From the NCBI GenBank assembly GCA_030425715.1, contig JAUIAA010000002.1, forward strand, positions 1-34,075: 34,075 nt of DNA, given 5' to 3'. Made by a program: the position numbers and the translations under genes. Each line of letters starts with the position of its first letter. Positions within the stretch are counted from its first letter, which is position 1. Shown here in pieces: positions 9,670 through 19,997 of this stretch. The notes under the pieces are model-generated. The model did not search any database. It worked only from the letters and a program-made list of their open reading frames with translations, and was not told where the DNA came from. This DNA comes from Bacteroidia bacterium. GTDB lineage: Bacteria > Bacteroidota > Bacteroidia > Flavobacteriales > Flavobacteriaceae.

Positions 9670-9687
9670 TTTAAAACTTTATAAAAA

Positions 9688-10611
9688 ATGAAAGTAACTG
9701 TAGTTGGAGCTGGTGCAGTAGGTGCTAGCTGCGCAGAATATATAGCAATTAAAAACTTCGCATCTGAAGTGGTAATTGTAGATATTAAAGAAGATTATGC
9801 AGAAGGAAAAGCCATGGATTTGATGCAAACAGCATCTTTAAATGGATTTGACACCAAAATTGTTGGAAGTACCAATGACTATTCTAAAACAGCCAATAGC
9901 GATATTGCAGTAATTACAAGCGGTATTCCAAGAAAACCTGGGATGACTCGTGAAGAATTAATTGGTATCAATGCTGGTATTGTTAAATCGGTAAGCCAAA
10001 GTATTTTAGAGCATTCACCAAATGTAATTTTTGTGGTAGTGAGTAATCCGATGGATACGATGACTTATTTAGTACACCAATCAACCAATATTCCTAAAAA
10101 TAGAATTATTGGTATGGGGGGTGCCTTAGATAGTGCTCGTTTTAAATACAGATTAAGTGAAGCTCTAGAATGCCCTGCATCAGATGTAAATGGAATGGTT
10201 ATTGGTGGCCATAGTGACACTGGTATGATTCCTTTGACAAGATTAGCGGTAAGAAATAGTATTCCGGTAACCAAATTTATTTCTGAAGAAAGATTGCAAG
10301 CAGTTGCTGAAGCTACAAAAGTTGGAGGTGCTACTTTAACTAAAATGTTAGGAACCAGTGCTTGGTATGCTCCTGGAGCCGCAGTTTCTGCAATGGTACA
10401 AGCCATTGCCTGTGATCAGAAAAAAATGTTCCCATGTTCTGCTTTACTAGAAGGGGAATACAATTTAAATGATATTTCAATAGGCGTACCATGTATTATT
10501 GGCAAAAACGGTATTGAAAAAATTGTTGCCTTAGACTTGAACGATGCAGAACATGCAAAATTACAAGAAAGTGCTGCAGCTGTTAGAAAAACAAACGGAT
10601 TATTAAATTAA
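9688..10611 (+). CDS. mdh: Malate dehydrogenase
   Basis: 307 aa; MKVTVVGAGAVGASCAEYIA Rossmann motif, SNPMDTMTYL, GMGGALDSARF, VIGGHSDTGMIPL. Confidence 0.93.
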   Translation: MKVTVVGAGAVGASCAEYIAIKNFASEVVIVDIKEDYAEGKAMDLMQTASLNGFDTKIVGSTNDYSKTANSDIAVITSGIPRKPGMTREELIGINAGIVKSVSQSILEHSPNVIFVVVSNPMDTMTYLVHQSTNIPKNRIIGMGGALDSARFKYRLSEALECPASDVNGMVIGGHSDTGMIPLTRLAVRNSIPVTKFISEERLQAVAEATKVGGATLTKMLGTSAWYAPGAAVSAMVQAIACDQKKMFPCSALLEGEYNLNDISIGVPCIIGKNGIEKIVALDLNDAEHAKLQESAAAVRKTNGLLN

Positions 10612-10646
10612 TAAAAAATAATTCTATCCTTATTAAACCACCTTTG

Positions 10647-10682
10647 AAAAGCTACTTTTTAGTAAATAAAGTAGCTTTTTTT
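10647..10682 (+). terminator. Intrinsic terminator downstream of mdh
   Basis: AAAAGCTACTTT (10647-10658) / AAAGTAGCTTTT (10668-10679) with T-run. Confidence 0.75.
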
Positions 10683-10698
10683 AACTTAAACCAAAACC

Positions 10699-11355
10699 AT
10701 GAAAAAATTATTGTTATTTACGCTTTTGACATTTTCTTTAACTGTTTTCGCACAAGAAAAGCTTACGGAAGGAATCGTTATTCAAAAACAAACTTTTACT
10801 AGCTCGAATGCTGCTTTAAACGGACAGTTAGCCATGCTTGGCGATATGCAAACTACTACTTATTTTAAAGGAAATAAATCAAGAACAGAGCTGTCTAACC
10901 CCATGGCTGGCGATGTAACTACTATTATTGATAATGACAAAAAAGAAATGGTTGCCATAATGGACAATCCACAACTTGGAAAAAAGTATACCATTAAAAA
11001 ATTAGATATTGATGAGGAAGATTTAAAAAATATAACCGTTACTCCTTCAGAAGAAACCAAAGATGTTTTAGGCTATACCTGTAAAAAATATGACATTGTT
11101 TTAAACAAACAAGGTGTTGAATCTAAATTGGTAATGTATACTACAGATAAAATAACTGCTTTATCTGATCAAACTGCAAGTTTCGGAGGTAAAGTAAAAG
11201 GGTTTCCAATGTCTATTGAAATTCAAGCGGAACAAGCAGGGATGGACATTATTATAAATATGGAGGTTACCGAAATTAAAAAGGTAACTGTTGACGCTAG
11301 TAAATTTGACATGACCGTGCCAGAAGGCTATGAAAAGATGGACGCTTTAAAATAA
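10699..11355 (+). CDS. DUF4412-like secreted protein
   Basis: 218 aa with signal peptide (MKKLLLFTLLTFSLTVFAQ); YFKGNKSRTEL...VLGYTCKKYDI...VPEGYEKM pattern. Confidence 0.65.
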   Translation: MKKLLLFTLLTFSLTVFAQEKLTEGIVIQKQTFTSSNAALNGQLAMLGDMQTTTYFKGNKSRTELSNPMAGDVTTIIDNDKKEMVAIMDNPQLGKKYTIKKLDIDEEDLKNITVTPSEETKDVLGYTCKKYDIVLNKQGVESKLVMYTTDKITALSDQTASFGGKVKGFPMSIEIQAEQAGMDIIINMEVTEIKKVTVDASKFDMTVPEGYEKMDALK

Positions 11356-11373
11356 GAAGTCAAATAAAGTGAT

Positions 11374-11405
11374 AAAAAAAATCCAGCTTTAAGCTGGATT
11401 TTTTA
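11374..11405. terminator. Bidirectional terminator between convergent genes
   Basis: AATCCAGCTT (11380-11389) / AAGCTGGATT (11391-11400) flanked by A-run and T-run. Confidence 0.8.
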
Positions 11406-11406
11406 T

Positions 11407-13080
11407 TTAGGATAGCCCTGAAATTTTACCGTCATTATCAATAAACATATGTTCACTAGCAGGTGTACTTGGCAACCCTGGCATTCGCATCATTTTTCCT
11501 AAAATTGGTATGATAAATTTTGCTCCAGCCGCTATTTCTATTTCTCTTACAGTTATTACAAAATTCTCAGGTCTTCCAATTAAACTTTCATTATCCGAAA
11601 ATGATTTTTGTGTTTTTGCCATACAAATTGCAAAATCATTAAACCCTAAACGCTCAATTCTTCTCAAATTTAGCTTCGCTTTTTTATCATAATCTACTCT
11701 TGTTGCACCATAAATTTCCCTTGCAATCGTTTCAATTTTTTCCGTTACCGGAGATTTCCAATTGTAAATTGGTTTAAATTGTGCTGCTTTATTATCCACT
11801 ACATCCACTACAGCTCTAGCCAAATCTTTAGTTCCTTCACCACCTTTTGCCCATCCTTCTGAGCGAACTGCTTGTACCCCTAATTTTGCACAAGTATCAA
11901 TAATAAATTGTACTTCTTCTTCAGAATCACTAACAAATGAATTGATTGCAACTACAGGCTCTACCTTAAATTTTCGGATATTCTCTATATGCTTTTCTAA
12001 ATTGGCAAACCCTTTTTGTACTTTTTCTAAACTTGGCGTATTCAATTCTGCACTACTTGCACCCCCGTGATGGCGCAATGCTCTAATTGTCGCAACCAAC
12101 ACTACTGCTTTTGGGCTCAATCCGGCAGCAGCACATTTGATATCTAAAAATTTTTCTGCTCCTAAATCTGCTCCAAAACCTGCTTCTGTAACCACATACT
12201 CCGATAAGGAAAGCCCCATTTTGGTAGCCATAATCGTATTTGTTCCTTGAGCAATATTGGCAAAAGGTCCGCCATGAATAATTGCTGGATTTTTCTCTAA
12301 AGTTTGTACCAAATTAGGTTTGATGGCATCTTTTAATAAAATTGCCATGGCATTTTCTGCTTTTAAATCTCTAGCAAAAATTGGTTCTTTATCAAATGTA
12401 AATCCAATAAAAATATTACCCAAACGCTCTTTTAAATCTTCAAAACCTGTAGCCATACACAAAATTGCCATTACCTCTGAAGCTGGGGTTATATTAAATC
12501 CGTCTTCTCTAGGTATACCATTGGCTGTACCGCCTAGGCCTATAGTAATTTGTCGTAATGACCTGTCATTCATATCGATAACCCGTTTCCATAAAATCGT
12601 TCTTGGATCTAAATTCAAGGTTTTTGAGCTCTGCAAATTATTGTCAATTAAGGCAGAGAGTAAATTATTTGCCTTTTCTATGGCATTAAAATCACCAGTA
12701 AAATGCAAATTGATATCTTCCATAGGTACTACTTGAGAATACCCCCCTCCAGCGGCACCTCCTTTAATACCAAAAACTGGACCTAAGGAAGGCTCTCTTA
12801 ACACTACAGTAGCCTGTTTTCCTATTTTATTTAGTCCCTCGGTCAATCCAATAGAAACGGTAGTCTTTCCTTCTCCTGCCGGGGTTGGTGTTAACGCAGT
12901 AACCAAAACCAAATTGTTTTTCTTTACCTTTTCCTCATCAATTAAATGCAAAGGCAATTTTGCTTTGTACTTTCCATATAATTCTAAATCATCCGTGTCA
13001 ATTCCTAGTTTTACTGCTATATCTTGAATGTGCTGTAAATCAGTGTTTTGTGCAATTTCAATATCCGTTAAATATTTCAT
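11407..13080 (-). CDS. fhs: Formate--tetrahydrofolate ligase
   Basis: 557 aa; TPTPAGEGKTTVSIGLTEGLNKIGK P-loop, REPSLGPVFGIKGGAAGGGYSQVVPMEDINLHFTGD, IIPILGKMMRMPGLPSTPASEHM. Confidence 0.96.
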   Translation of the reverse strand: MKYLTDIEIAQNTDLQHIQDIAVKLGIDTDDLELYGKYKAKLPLHLIDEEKVKKNNLVLVTALTPTPAGEGKTTVSIGLTEGLNKIGKQATVVLREPSLGPVFGIKGGAAGGGYSQVVPMEDINLHFTGDFNAIEKANNLLSALIDNNLQSSKTLNLDPRTILWKRVIDMNDRSLRQITIGLGGTANGIPREDGFNITPASEVMAILCMATGFEDLKERLGNIFIGFTFDKEPIFARDLKAENAMAILLKDAIKPNLVQTLEKNPAIIHGGPFANIAQGTNTIMATKMGLSLSEYVVTEAGFGADLGAEKFLDIKCAAAGLSPKAVVLVATIRALRHHGGASSAELNTPSLEKVQKGFANLEKHIENIRKFKVEPVVAINSFVSDSEEEVQFIIDTCAKLGVQAVRSEGWAKGGEGTKDLARAVVDVVDNKAAQFKPIYNWKSPVTEKIETIAREIYGATRVDYDKKAKLNLRRIERLGFNDFAICMAKTQKSFSDNESLIGRPENFVITVREIEIAAGAKFIIPILGKMMRMPGLPSTPASEHMFIDNDGKISGLS

Positions 13081-13237
13081 ATTTATTTATTTTATTCTTT
13101 TGCTAATTTACTGAAAAATAGAGGATATAATATCATCATAAAAGCTATAAAATTCATGCCTTATTTCTTTTAAACCTAAATCTTTTGAGTATATTTGCGC
13201 GATTATTCAAATAAATTTTTAATAAAAAAAGATAAGA

Positions 13238-16222
13238 ATGCAGAACAAAGGACTTATTAGATTATTTGCAATCGTATTTAGTATTGTTTGTTTATACCAG
13301 TTATCGTTTACCTGGATGGCAAAAAATGTAGAGAAAAATGCTGTGAGCTACGCTAAAACGAATGCGTCTGATAATGATGCAAAAGGAATTGCAAAGTTAG
13401 AAAGAAAGTATCTAGACTCTGTAGCCAATCTCCCAGTAGTAAATTTGGGAATTACAGATTTTACGTACAATGAAGTTAAAGAAAAAGAAATTAATCTTGG
13501 ATTGGATTTAAAAGGTGGTATTAATGCTACTTTAGAAGTATCTGTTAAAGATATTTTATTCGGTTTAGCCAATCAGTCTAAAAATCCTGTTTTTAATAAT
13601 GCTTTAGCGGAAGCTAGTAAGGCACAAAAAAATAGTGATAAAGATTATTTAACCTTGTTTTTTACTGCTTTTGAAAACGAAAGCAAAGGTACTGTAAAAC
13701 TTAGTGACCCAAGTATTTTTGGTAACAAATCATTAAAAGATAAGATCAATTTCAAAATGTCTGATGATGAGGTAAAACCAATTTTACAAGAGGAAGTAAA
13801 AGGTTCTATCAATACTGCATTTGAAGTATTACGTAGTAGAATTGACCGTTTTGGGGTAACACAACCTAATATCCAAAGAATTGGAGAGTCTGGTAGAATT
13901 TTAATTGAATTACCTGGTGCTAAAGATATTGATCGTGTTAAAAAATTATTACAAAGTACTGCAGAATTACAATTTTGGGAAGTGTATACCAACCAAGAAA
14001 TTGCTCAATTCTTTGTAGATGCCAATAACAAATTAGCCGAAATTTTAAAACCTGAAACTACCGAAGTTGCTACAGATTCAACAGCAACTGCAGATGCCGA
14101 AATTGATGATTTATTAGGTGAGGTAAAGGACTCTGTTAATTTAGAAGCTGCTAATCCTTTATTTAGCAAATTAATGCCTAGGTTTCCACAAGCTGCCAAT
14201 GACATCAGCTCCATTGTAGCTACAGCAAGCGTAAAAGATACTGCAACAATTAACAAATACCTTAGCATGAAAGAGGTAAGGCATTTACTACCTGCAGATA
14301 TGAAATATGCTAAATTTGCATGGGATGCCAAACCAATTAATAATACAGATTTTATTAATTTTTATGTAATCAAATCTAACCATGAAGATGTTGCTCCAAT
14401 TCAAGGAGATGTAATTTCTGATGCAGCACAGGTTTTTGATCAATTAGGTGCTAACCCTGAGGTAAGCATGACCATGAACTCTAAAGGAACCAAACTTTGG
14501 AGTAAAATGACTACGGATAATGTGGGTAAATTTGTGGCTGTAGTTTTAGACGATTATGTGTATTCTGCACCTAGAGTAAACGATGCAATTACTAATGGTA
14601 GAACTTCTATTTCTGGACAATTTACTATTGATGAAGCACAAGATTTAGCAAATGCCTTAAAATCTGGTAAATTACCTGCTGCAGCAAGAATTATTCAATC
14701 AGATGTTGTTGGACCTTCATTAGGTCATGAGGCAATTCAAAGCGGTACAAATTCATTTATCATTGCTTTAATTTTAGTATTGATTTGGATGATTTTTTAC
14801 TATGGTAAAGCAGGAATTTTCTCAGATATTGCCTTATCATTAAACATCTTATTTATTTTTGGAGTACTCGCCGCCTTTGGTGCTGTACTAACCTTACCTG
14901 GTATTGCAGGTATTGTGTTAACCATTGGTATGGCAGTAGATGCAAATGTGCTGATTTATGAAAGAATTAAAGAAGAATTAAACAGAGGTAAAGGTTTAAA
15001 AGAATCTATAAACGATGGTTTTAGTGGTGCCTTATCTTCTATTTTAGATGCAAACGTTACTACCTTATTAACAGGTATAATTTTATATATTTTCGGAACA
15101 GGTCCTGTAAAAGGATTTGCGACTACTTTAATGATAGGTATTGTAACCTCATTATTTTCGGCAATTTTTATTACAAGATTATTAATTGAATGGTATGTAA
15201 ACAAGGGAAATACAATTACTTTCAATACCAATATTACTAAAAATTGGTTTAAAGATCTTAGAATTGATTTCTTAAAAAAACGTAAAGTTGCGTATATTAT
15301 TTCGGGAATCATTTTAGCTTTAGGTATTGGCTCATTATTTACCAACGGTTTAAATTATGGTGTAGACTTTAAAGGAGGTAGAACCTATACCGTTCGATTT
15401 GAAAATGCCGTTAGTGCTCCTGATATTGCGAGTAGTTTAAAACCTGTTTTTGAAAGTTCTCCAGAAGTAAAAACTTTTGGTACAGCAAATCAATTAAAAA
15501 TAACTACGAAGTATAAAATTGACGATAATGGTATTCATGTTGATGAGGAAGTACAAAAATTATTATACGATGGTGTAAAACCATTTTTACCTGCTGATTT
15601 GAGCTATGATGACTTTATATTAAAAGGCGAAGACTCTGGTCATAAAATTGGTATCATGGGATATATGAAAGTTGGACCAACCATTGCAGATGATATCAAA
15701 CAAGCTGCTTTTTGGGCAATTATTGGTTCTTTAATTGTGGTTTTCTTATATATCTTAATCCGTTTTAGAAAATGGCAATTTAGTTTAGGTGCGGTAGTTG
15801 CAGTATTTCACGACGTATTAATCGTACTTTCTTTATTCTCTATTTTTTATAAAATACTGCCATTTGATATGGAAATAGGCCAATCGTTTATTGCCGCCAT
15901 ATTAACCGTGGTAGGTTACTCTTTAAATGATACCGTAGTAATTTTTGACAGAATTAGAGAGTTTACCAATAAACATACTACATGGAAATTTAATAGAGTG
16001 GTAGATGCTGCATTGAGTAGTACTTTAGGTAGAACTGTAAATACTTCATTAACCACTTTAATTGTATTGTTAGCTATCTTTCTTTTTGGTGGAGATTCTA
16101 TTAAAGGATTTATGTTCGCCTTAATTATAGGGGTAGTAGTAGGTACTTATTCCTCCTTATTTATTGCATCGCCAATTATGTACGACACCATGGTGAAATT
16201 AGATAAAAAAAGTAAAAAATAA
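13238..16222 (+). CDS. secDF: Protein translocase SecDF (fused SecD and SecF)
   Basis: 994 aa; LGLDLKGGINATLEV (SecD), GIAGIVLTIGMAVDANVLIYERIKEEL, LNYGVDFKGGRTYTVRF and VVGYSLNDTVVIFDRIRE (SecF). Confidence 0.95.
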   Translation: MQNKGLIRLFAIVFSIVCLYQLSFTWMAKNVEKNAVSYAKTNASDNDAKGIAKLERKYLDSVANLPVVNLGITDFTYNEVKEKEINLGLDLKGGINATLEVSVKDILFGLANQSKNPVFNNALAEASKAQKNSDKDYLTLFFTAFENESKGTVKLSDPSIFGNKSLKDKINFKMSDDEVKPILQEEVKGSINTAFEVLRSRIDRFGVTQPNIQRIGESGRILIELPGAKDIDRVKKLLQSTAELQFWEVYTNQEIAQFFVDANNKLAEILKPETTEVATDSTATADAEIDDLLGEVKDSVNLEAANPLFSKLMPRFPQAANDISSIVATASVKDTATINKYLSMKEVRHLLPADMKYAKFAWDAKPINNTDFINFYVIKSNHEDVAPIQGDVISDAAQVFDQLGANPEVSMTMNSKGTKLWSKMTTDNVGKFVAVVLDDYVYSAPRVNDAITNGRTSISGQFTIDEAQDLANALKSGKLPAAARIIQSDVVGPSLGHEAIQSGTNSFIIALILVLIWMIFYYGKAGIFSDIALSLNILFIFGVLAAFGAVLTLPGIAGIVLTIGMAVDANVLIYERIKEELNRGKGLKESINDGFSGALSSILDANVTTLLTGIILYIFGTGPVKGFATTLMIGIVTSLFSAIFITRLLIEWYVNKGNTITFNTNITKNWFKDLRIDFLKKRKVAYIISGIILALGIGSLFTNGLNYGVDFKGGRTYTVRFENAVSAPDIASSLKPVFESSPEVKTFGTANQLKITTKYKIDDNGIHVDEEVQKLLYDGVKPFLPADLSYDDFILKGEDSGHKIGIMGYMKVGPTIADDIKQAAFWAIIGSLIVVFLYILIRFRKWQFSLGAVVAVFHDVLIVLSLFSIFYKILPFDMEIGQSFIAAILTVVGYSLNDTVVIFDRIREFTNKHTTWKFNRVVDAALSSTLGRTVNTSLTTLIVLLAIFLFGGDSIKGFMFALIIGVVVGTYSSLFIASPIMYDTMVKLDKKSKK

Positions 16223-16249
16223 TTTACTTTACCAACTAACTATTTTATT

Positions 16250-16286
16250 AAAAACCTTTTAAGTAAATTGCTTAAAAGGTTTTTAG
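16250..16286 (+). terminator. Intrinsic terminator downstream of secDF
   Basis: AAAACCTTTTAAG (16251-16263) / CTTAAAAGGTTTT (16271-16283). Confidence 0.7.
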
Positions 16287-16344
16287 TTTTTATGTACTTT
16301 TGCACTTTCCTTTTTAAAAGGGAATTTTGATTTTTATATAGATA

Positions 16345-16884
16345 ATGAGTTTGATTAAACTACACGACAAAGAATTTGAACCTTTTATTGACAAAAACCG
16401 TATAGCAAAATATGTAAAGTATTTAGCAGAGGTAATTGCAGATGACTTAGATAAAGATGAACAACCTATTTTTATAGGTATTTTAAATGGCTCTTTTATT
16501 TTTGCCGCAGATTTTGTACGTGAATACCCATACGATTGCCATATCTCTTTTGTAAAATTAGCTTCCTATGAAGGAACCAATTCTAGCGGAAAAGTAAAAC
16601 AGTTGGTAGGAATCAATGAAGATTTAGAAGGTAAGACTGTTGTGATTCTTGAAGATATTATTGACTCTGGGAATACCTTAAGCGAGATTTATAAAATTTT
16701 TCAAAATCAAAATGTAAAATCCTTAAAAATAGCCACCTTATTCTTTAAACCTGATGTATTTACCAAAGCCCTACCCATTGATTATATTGGTAAATCTATT
16801 GAAGATAAATTTATTGTAGGTTACGGTTTAGACTATGATGGTTTAGGAAGAAATTTACCTGACATTTATCAATTAAAAGCATAA
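16345..16884 (+). CDS. hpt: Hypoxanthine phosphoribosyltransferase
   Basis: 179 aa; VVILEDIIDSGNTLSEI PRPP motif, LNGSFIFAADFVR, DYIGKSIEDKFIVGYGLDYDGLGRNLPDIY. TACTTTTG -7 box at 16295-16302. Confidence 0.92.
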   Translation: MSLIKLHDKEFEPFIDKNRIAKYVKYLAEVIADDLDKDEQPIFIGILNGSFIFAADFVREYPYDCHISFVKLASYEGTNSSGKVKQLVGINEDLEGKTVVILEDIIDSGNTLSEIYKIFQNQNVKSLKIATLFFKPDVFTKALPIDYIGKSIEDKFIVGYGLDYDGLGRNLPDIYQLKA

Positions 16885-16900
16885 AAATAAAGATAATCTG

Positions 16901-17473
16901 ATGAAAAATATAGTTTTATTTGGCCCTCCAGGTGCAGGGAAAGGAACACAAGCAGAAGTTTTAAAAGACAAATATGATTTGGTACATATCTCTACTGGAG
17001 ATGTGTTTAGATACAATATTAAAAATGCAACCGATTTAGGAAAATTAGCACAATCCTTTATGGACAAAGGAGATTTGGTTCCTGATGAAGTAACCATTGA
17101 TATGCTTAAAGCCGAAGTAGATAAAAACACCGATGCAAACGGTTTTATTTTTGACGGATTCCCTAGAACAGAATCACAAGCCAAAGCTTTAGATACTTTT
17201 TTAGCGGAAAAAAATGAGAACATAAATGGAATGGTTGCCTTGGAAGTACCTGAAAACTTATTGGTAGAACGTTTATTGAAAAGAGGTGAAACTAGTGGTA
17301 GAGCCGATGATCAAGACGAAAGCAAAATAAGAAACCGCTTTAACGAATACCAAACCAAAACTGCTATTTTACAAGATTACTACGCTGCTCAAAACAAATA
17401 TTTTGGCGTAAATGGTGTAGGTTCTATTGAAGAAATTACAGGTAGACTTTGTCAGGTTTTTGACAAACTATAA
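16901..17473 (+). CDS. adk: Adenylate kinase
   Basis: 190 aa; MKNIVLFGPPGAGKGTQAE, HISTGDVFR, FDGFPRTESQA. Confidence 0.96.
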   Translation: MKNIVLFGPPGAGKGTQAEVLKDKYDLVHISTGDVFRYNIKNATDLGKLAQSFMDKGDLVPDEVTIDMLKAEVDKNTDANGFIFDGFPRTESQAKALDTFLAEKNENINGMVALEVPENLLVERLLKRGETSGRADDQDESKIRNRFNEYQTKTAILQDYYAAQNKYFGVNGVGSIEEITGRLCQVFDKL

Positions 17474-17503
17474 AAAATTTAACCCTTTTCTGATACGAAG
17501 AAG

Positions 17504-18496
17504 ATGACTGAAGGAAATTTTGTTGATTATATAAAAATATTTGCTGCCTCTGGCAAAGGTGGGAAGGGTTCTGTGCATTTACATAGAGAAAAATACATTT
17601 CCAAAGGTGGACCAGATGGAGGTGATGGAGGTCGTGGTGGTCACGTAATTTTACGTGGTAACAAAAATATGTGGACCTTGTTTCACTTAAAATTTAAACG
17701 CCATTTTAAAGCGGAGCACGGAGGTGCTGGAAGTAAAAATAGAAGTACTGGTAAAGATGGCGAAGATATTTATATTGAAGTCCCATTAGGAACTATTATT
17801 CGTGATGGAGAAACGCAAGAGGTACTGTATGAAATTACCGAAAATGAGCAAGAAATTATCCTAGCGGAAGGCGGAAAAGGTGGTAGAGGAAACTGGCATT
17901 TTAAATCGGCCACCAATCAAACTCCTAGGTATGCACAACCCGGTATAGATGGTGTAGAAGGATGGTATCAATTAGAATTAAAACTCCTAGCGGATGTGGG
18001 ACTTGTTGGATTTCCAAATGCAGGAAAATCTACTTTATTATCCGTATTAACATCCGCAAAACCAAAAATAGCAGATTATGCTTTTACTACCTTAAAACCA
18101 AATTTAGGTATTGTAGAATATCGTGATTTTAAAAGTTTTGTCATGGCAGATATTCCTGGAATTATTGAAGGTGCCGCGGAAGGAAAAGGTTTAGGTCATC
18201 GTTTTTTACGTCATATTGAAAGGAATTCAACCTTGTTATTTTTGATACCTGCAGACAGTGAAAATATACAAAAAGAATACGAAATTTTGCTAAACGAATT
18301 GAAGTTGCACAACCCTGAATTATTAGATAAAGACAGGCTTTTGGCAATTTCCAAATCGGATATGTTGGATGATGAATTAAAGCAAGAGGTAACTAAAGAA
18401 TTACCTAATGATTTAAATCATATTTTTATTTCTTCAGTTGCACAAACAGGCTTGACCGAATTGAAAGATTTACTTTGGCAGATGTTAAATAATTAG
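17504..18496 (+). CDS. obg: GTPase Obg
   Basis: 330 aa; glycine-rich Obg fold ([14 protein letters not shown]), [60 protein letters not shown]. Confidence 0.96.
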   Translation: MTEGNFVDYIKIFAASGKGGKGSVHLHREKYISKGGPDGGDGGRGGHVILRGNKNMWTLFHLKFKRHFKAEHGGAGSKNRSTGKDGEDIYIEVPLGTIIRDGETQEVLYEITENEQEIILAEGGKGGRGNWHFKSATNQTPRYAQPGIDGVEGWYQLELKLLADVGLVGFPNAGKSTLLSVLTSAKPKIADYAFTTLKPNLGIVEYRDFKSFVMADIPGIIEGAAEGKGLGHRFLRHIERNSTLLFLIPADSENIQKEYEILLNELKLHNPELLDKDRLLAISKSDMLDDELKQEVTKELPNDLNHIFISSVAQTGLTELKDLLWQMLNN

Positions 18497-18607
18497 GCTA
18501 GTAAATACTTCTTAAAGCAAATTATTTAGAGATTAATAAAAATTATTTGAATCAAACATTTAGGGAATAAAATCCCAATATTGTGTGTAATTTTAAAAAT
18601 CAATATT

Positions 18608-19015
18608 ATGAAGTTAACTTTTTGTGTAATCCTTTTAATTATTTTAAAAGCAAATTCACAAAATTTTTCTGATGAATTAACTACAATTAAAAGTAAAAAT
18701 CAAGAATGTTTGAACGTGGGAAAACATATGTTTGATTGTTCGGTGAAATATTATCAAGAAAGTGATAGTTTATTAAATGTAGTTTATGATAGAATAAAAA
18801 GTAATTTACGCTCAGAAGAAAAAAACGACTTAGTAAACTCCCAATTAGCTTGGATTAAACTTCGAAATTTAGAATTTAAGAAAATTAATTCTAAAAATAC
18901 AGACTTAGGAAATGGACTTGATGATAAAATGATTAAAAATCAGGAAAAAGCTAATTTCACCTCTAAAAGAATACAATTCTTAATAAATAAATTCTTGAAA
19001 ACTGAAAGTAAATAA
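18608..19015 (+). CDS. Secreted LprI/DUF1311-like protein
   Basis: Signal peptide from ATG 18608 (MKLTFCVILLIILKANS); two Cys, YDRIKSNLRSEEKNDLVNSQLAWIKLRNLEF typical of LprI N-terminal/DUF1311. Confidence 0.6.
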   Translation: MKLTFCVILLIILKANSQNFSDELTTIKSKNQECLNVGKHMFDCSVKYYQESDSLLNVVYDRIKSNLRSEEKNDLVNSQLAWIKLRNLEFKKINSKNTDLGNGLDDKMIKNQEKANFTSKRIQFLINKFLKTESK

Positions 19016-19071
19016 AATACCCTGTGTACGAAAAAAATACACTTAAACCCTATAGTTTACATAAACTTAGA

Positions 19072-19206
19072 TTAACTAGGCAATAACAATTCCATCAATC
19101 TTTCCAAATTATTAAAAAGATATAAAACTACAGCAAGTACAATTACCAAAATAATCGCCCTTTTATAATTTGGTTTTTTTCGTTTTACAAATTTTGAATC
19201 TTTCAT
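19072..19206 (-). CDS. Small single-TM protein (44 aa)
   Basis: Reverse-strand ATG at 19206: MKDSKFVKRKKPNYKRAIILVIVLAVVLYLFNNLERLMELLLPS*; basic N-terminus plus one TM helix, just upstream of mnmD on the opposite side of the intergenic gap. Below the ORF-track length cutoff. Confidence 0.5.
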   Translation of the reverse strand: MKDSKFVKRKKPNYKRAIILVIVLAVVLYLFNNLERLMELLLPS

Positions 19207-19217
19207 ATCTGTATTAA

Positions 19218-19889
19218 TTATATCTTTTTTACTCCTCTAAGCATTTCTCTTTTCCCAGGAGGACCAGGCAATTTTTCTACTAAAAACCCCACTTTTTGCA
19301 TCGCCCTACGCACACTTCCTTTGGCAGCATAAGTTACTAAAATTCCGTTTTCTTTTAATGCCTTATACATTTTATCAAATATTTCTTCTGTCCATAGTTC
19401 AGGTTGTACTCTGGCACCAAAGGCATCAAAATAAATCAAATCAAATTGGCTGTTATCTTTGATGTCTTCAAAATGTTCTTTTCTCTTTTTCAAGGAAAAA
19501 GAACCCTTTAAAATTTCATGGTTTTTATCCCAATTCAATGTATGCATTTTACCAAAAAAACTTGCAAAATGTTCTGCATTCAACTCTGTAACATAATTCA
19601 ACTTTTCTATATCTTCTTTACCTACTGGAAAAGCTTCCACCCCTTCGTAGCTTATTTTTAAATTTCGCTTTTGCGCTTCTAAAAAAGTAATAAAACAGTT
19701 TAAACCAGTACCAAAACCAATTTCTAAAATAGCTAAACTAGAACCATTTTTATAATTATCTAATCCGTTTTTAATAAAAACATGATACGCCTCTTGAATA
19801 GCTCCATGTTTAGAATGGTAGTTTTCATCCCATGCAGGCAAATAAATGGTTGTCGATCCATCAGCTGTGGTAATTATTTCTCTTTGCAT
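19218..19889 (-). CDS. mnmD: tRNA 5-methylaminomethyl-2-thiouridine methyltransferase (MnmD domain)
   Basis: 223 aa; ILEIGFGTGLNCFITFLEA, DLIYFDAFGARVQPELWTEEIFDKMY, GILVTYAAKGSVRRAMQKVGFLVEKLPGPPGKREMLRG. Confidence 0.9.
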   Translation of the reverse strand: MQREIITTADGSTTIYLPAWDENYHSKHGAIQEAYHVFIKNGLDNYKNGSSLAILEIGFGTGLNCFITFLEAQKRNLKISYEGVEAFPVGKEDIEKLNYVTELNAEHFASFFGKMHTLNWDKNHEILKGSFSLKKRKEHFEDIKDNSQFDLIYFDAFGARVQPELWTEEIFDKMYKALKENGILVTYAAKGSVRRAMQKVGFLVEKLPGPPGKREMLRGVKKI

Positions 19890-19997
19890 TGTATTTCTTT
19901 CCCTACAAAGTTACAAAATGTAAATTCTTTGAAAAATTCCTAACTAGGAAGTAGACAAGTGCGTATTATTGAGTATTTTTGCATAAAATTTACGCAG

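Noticed and set aside
12320-12736. 138-aa ORF on the + strand antisense to fhs (and similar antisense ORFs in secDF, gyrB, asd and PiT)
   Set aside because: Shadow ORFs opposite clearly conserved coding sequence; no recognisable domain or promoter.
19959-19997. N-terminal extension of IlvE in the ORF track
   Set aside because: It contains the probable TATTTTTG -7 box, so translation must begin downstream at 19998 or 20004.
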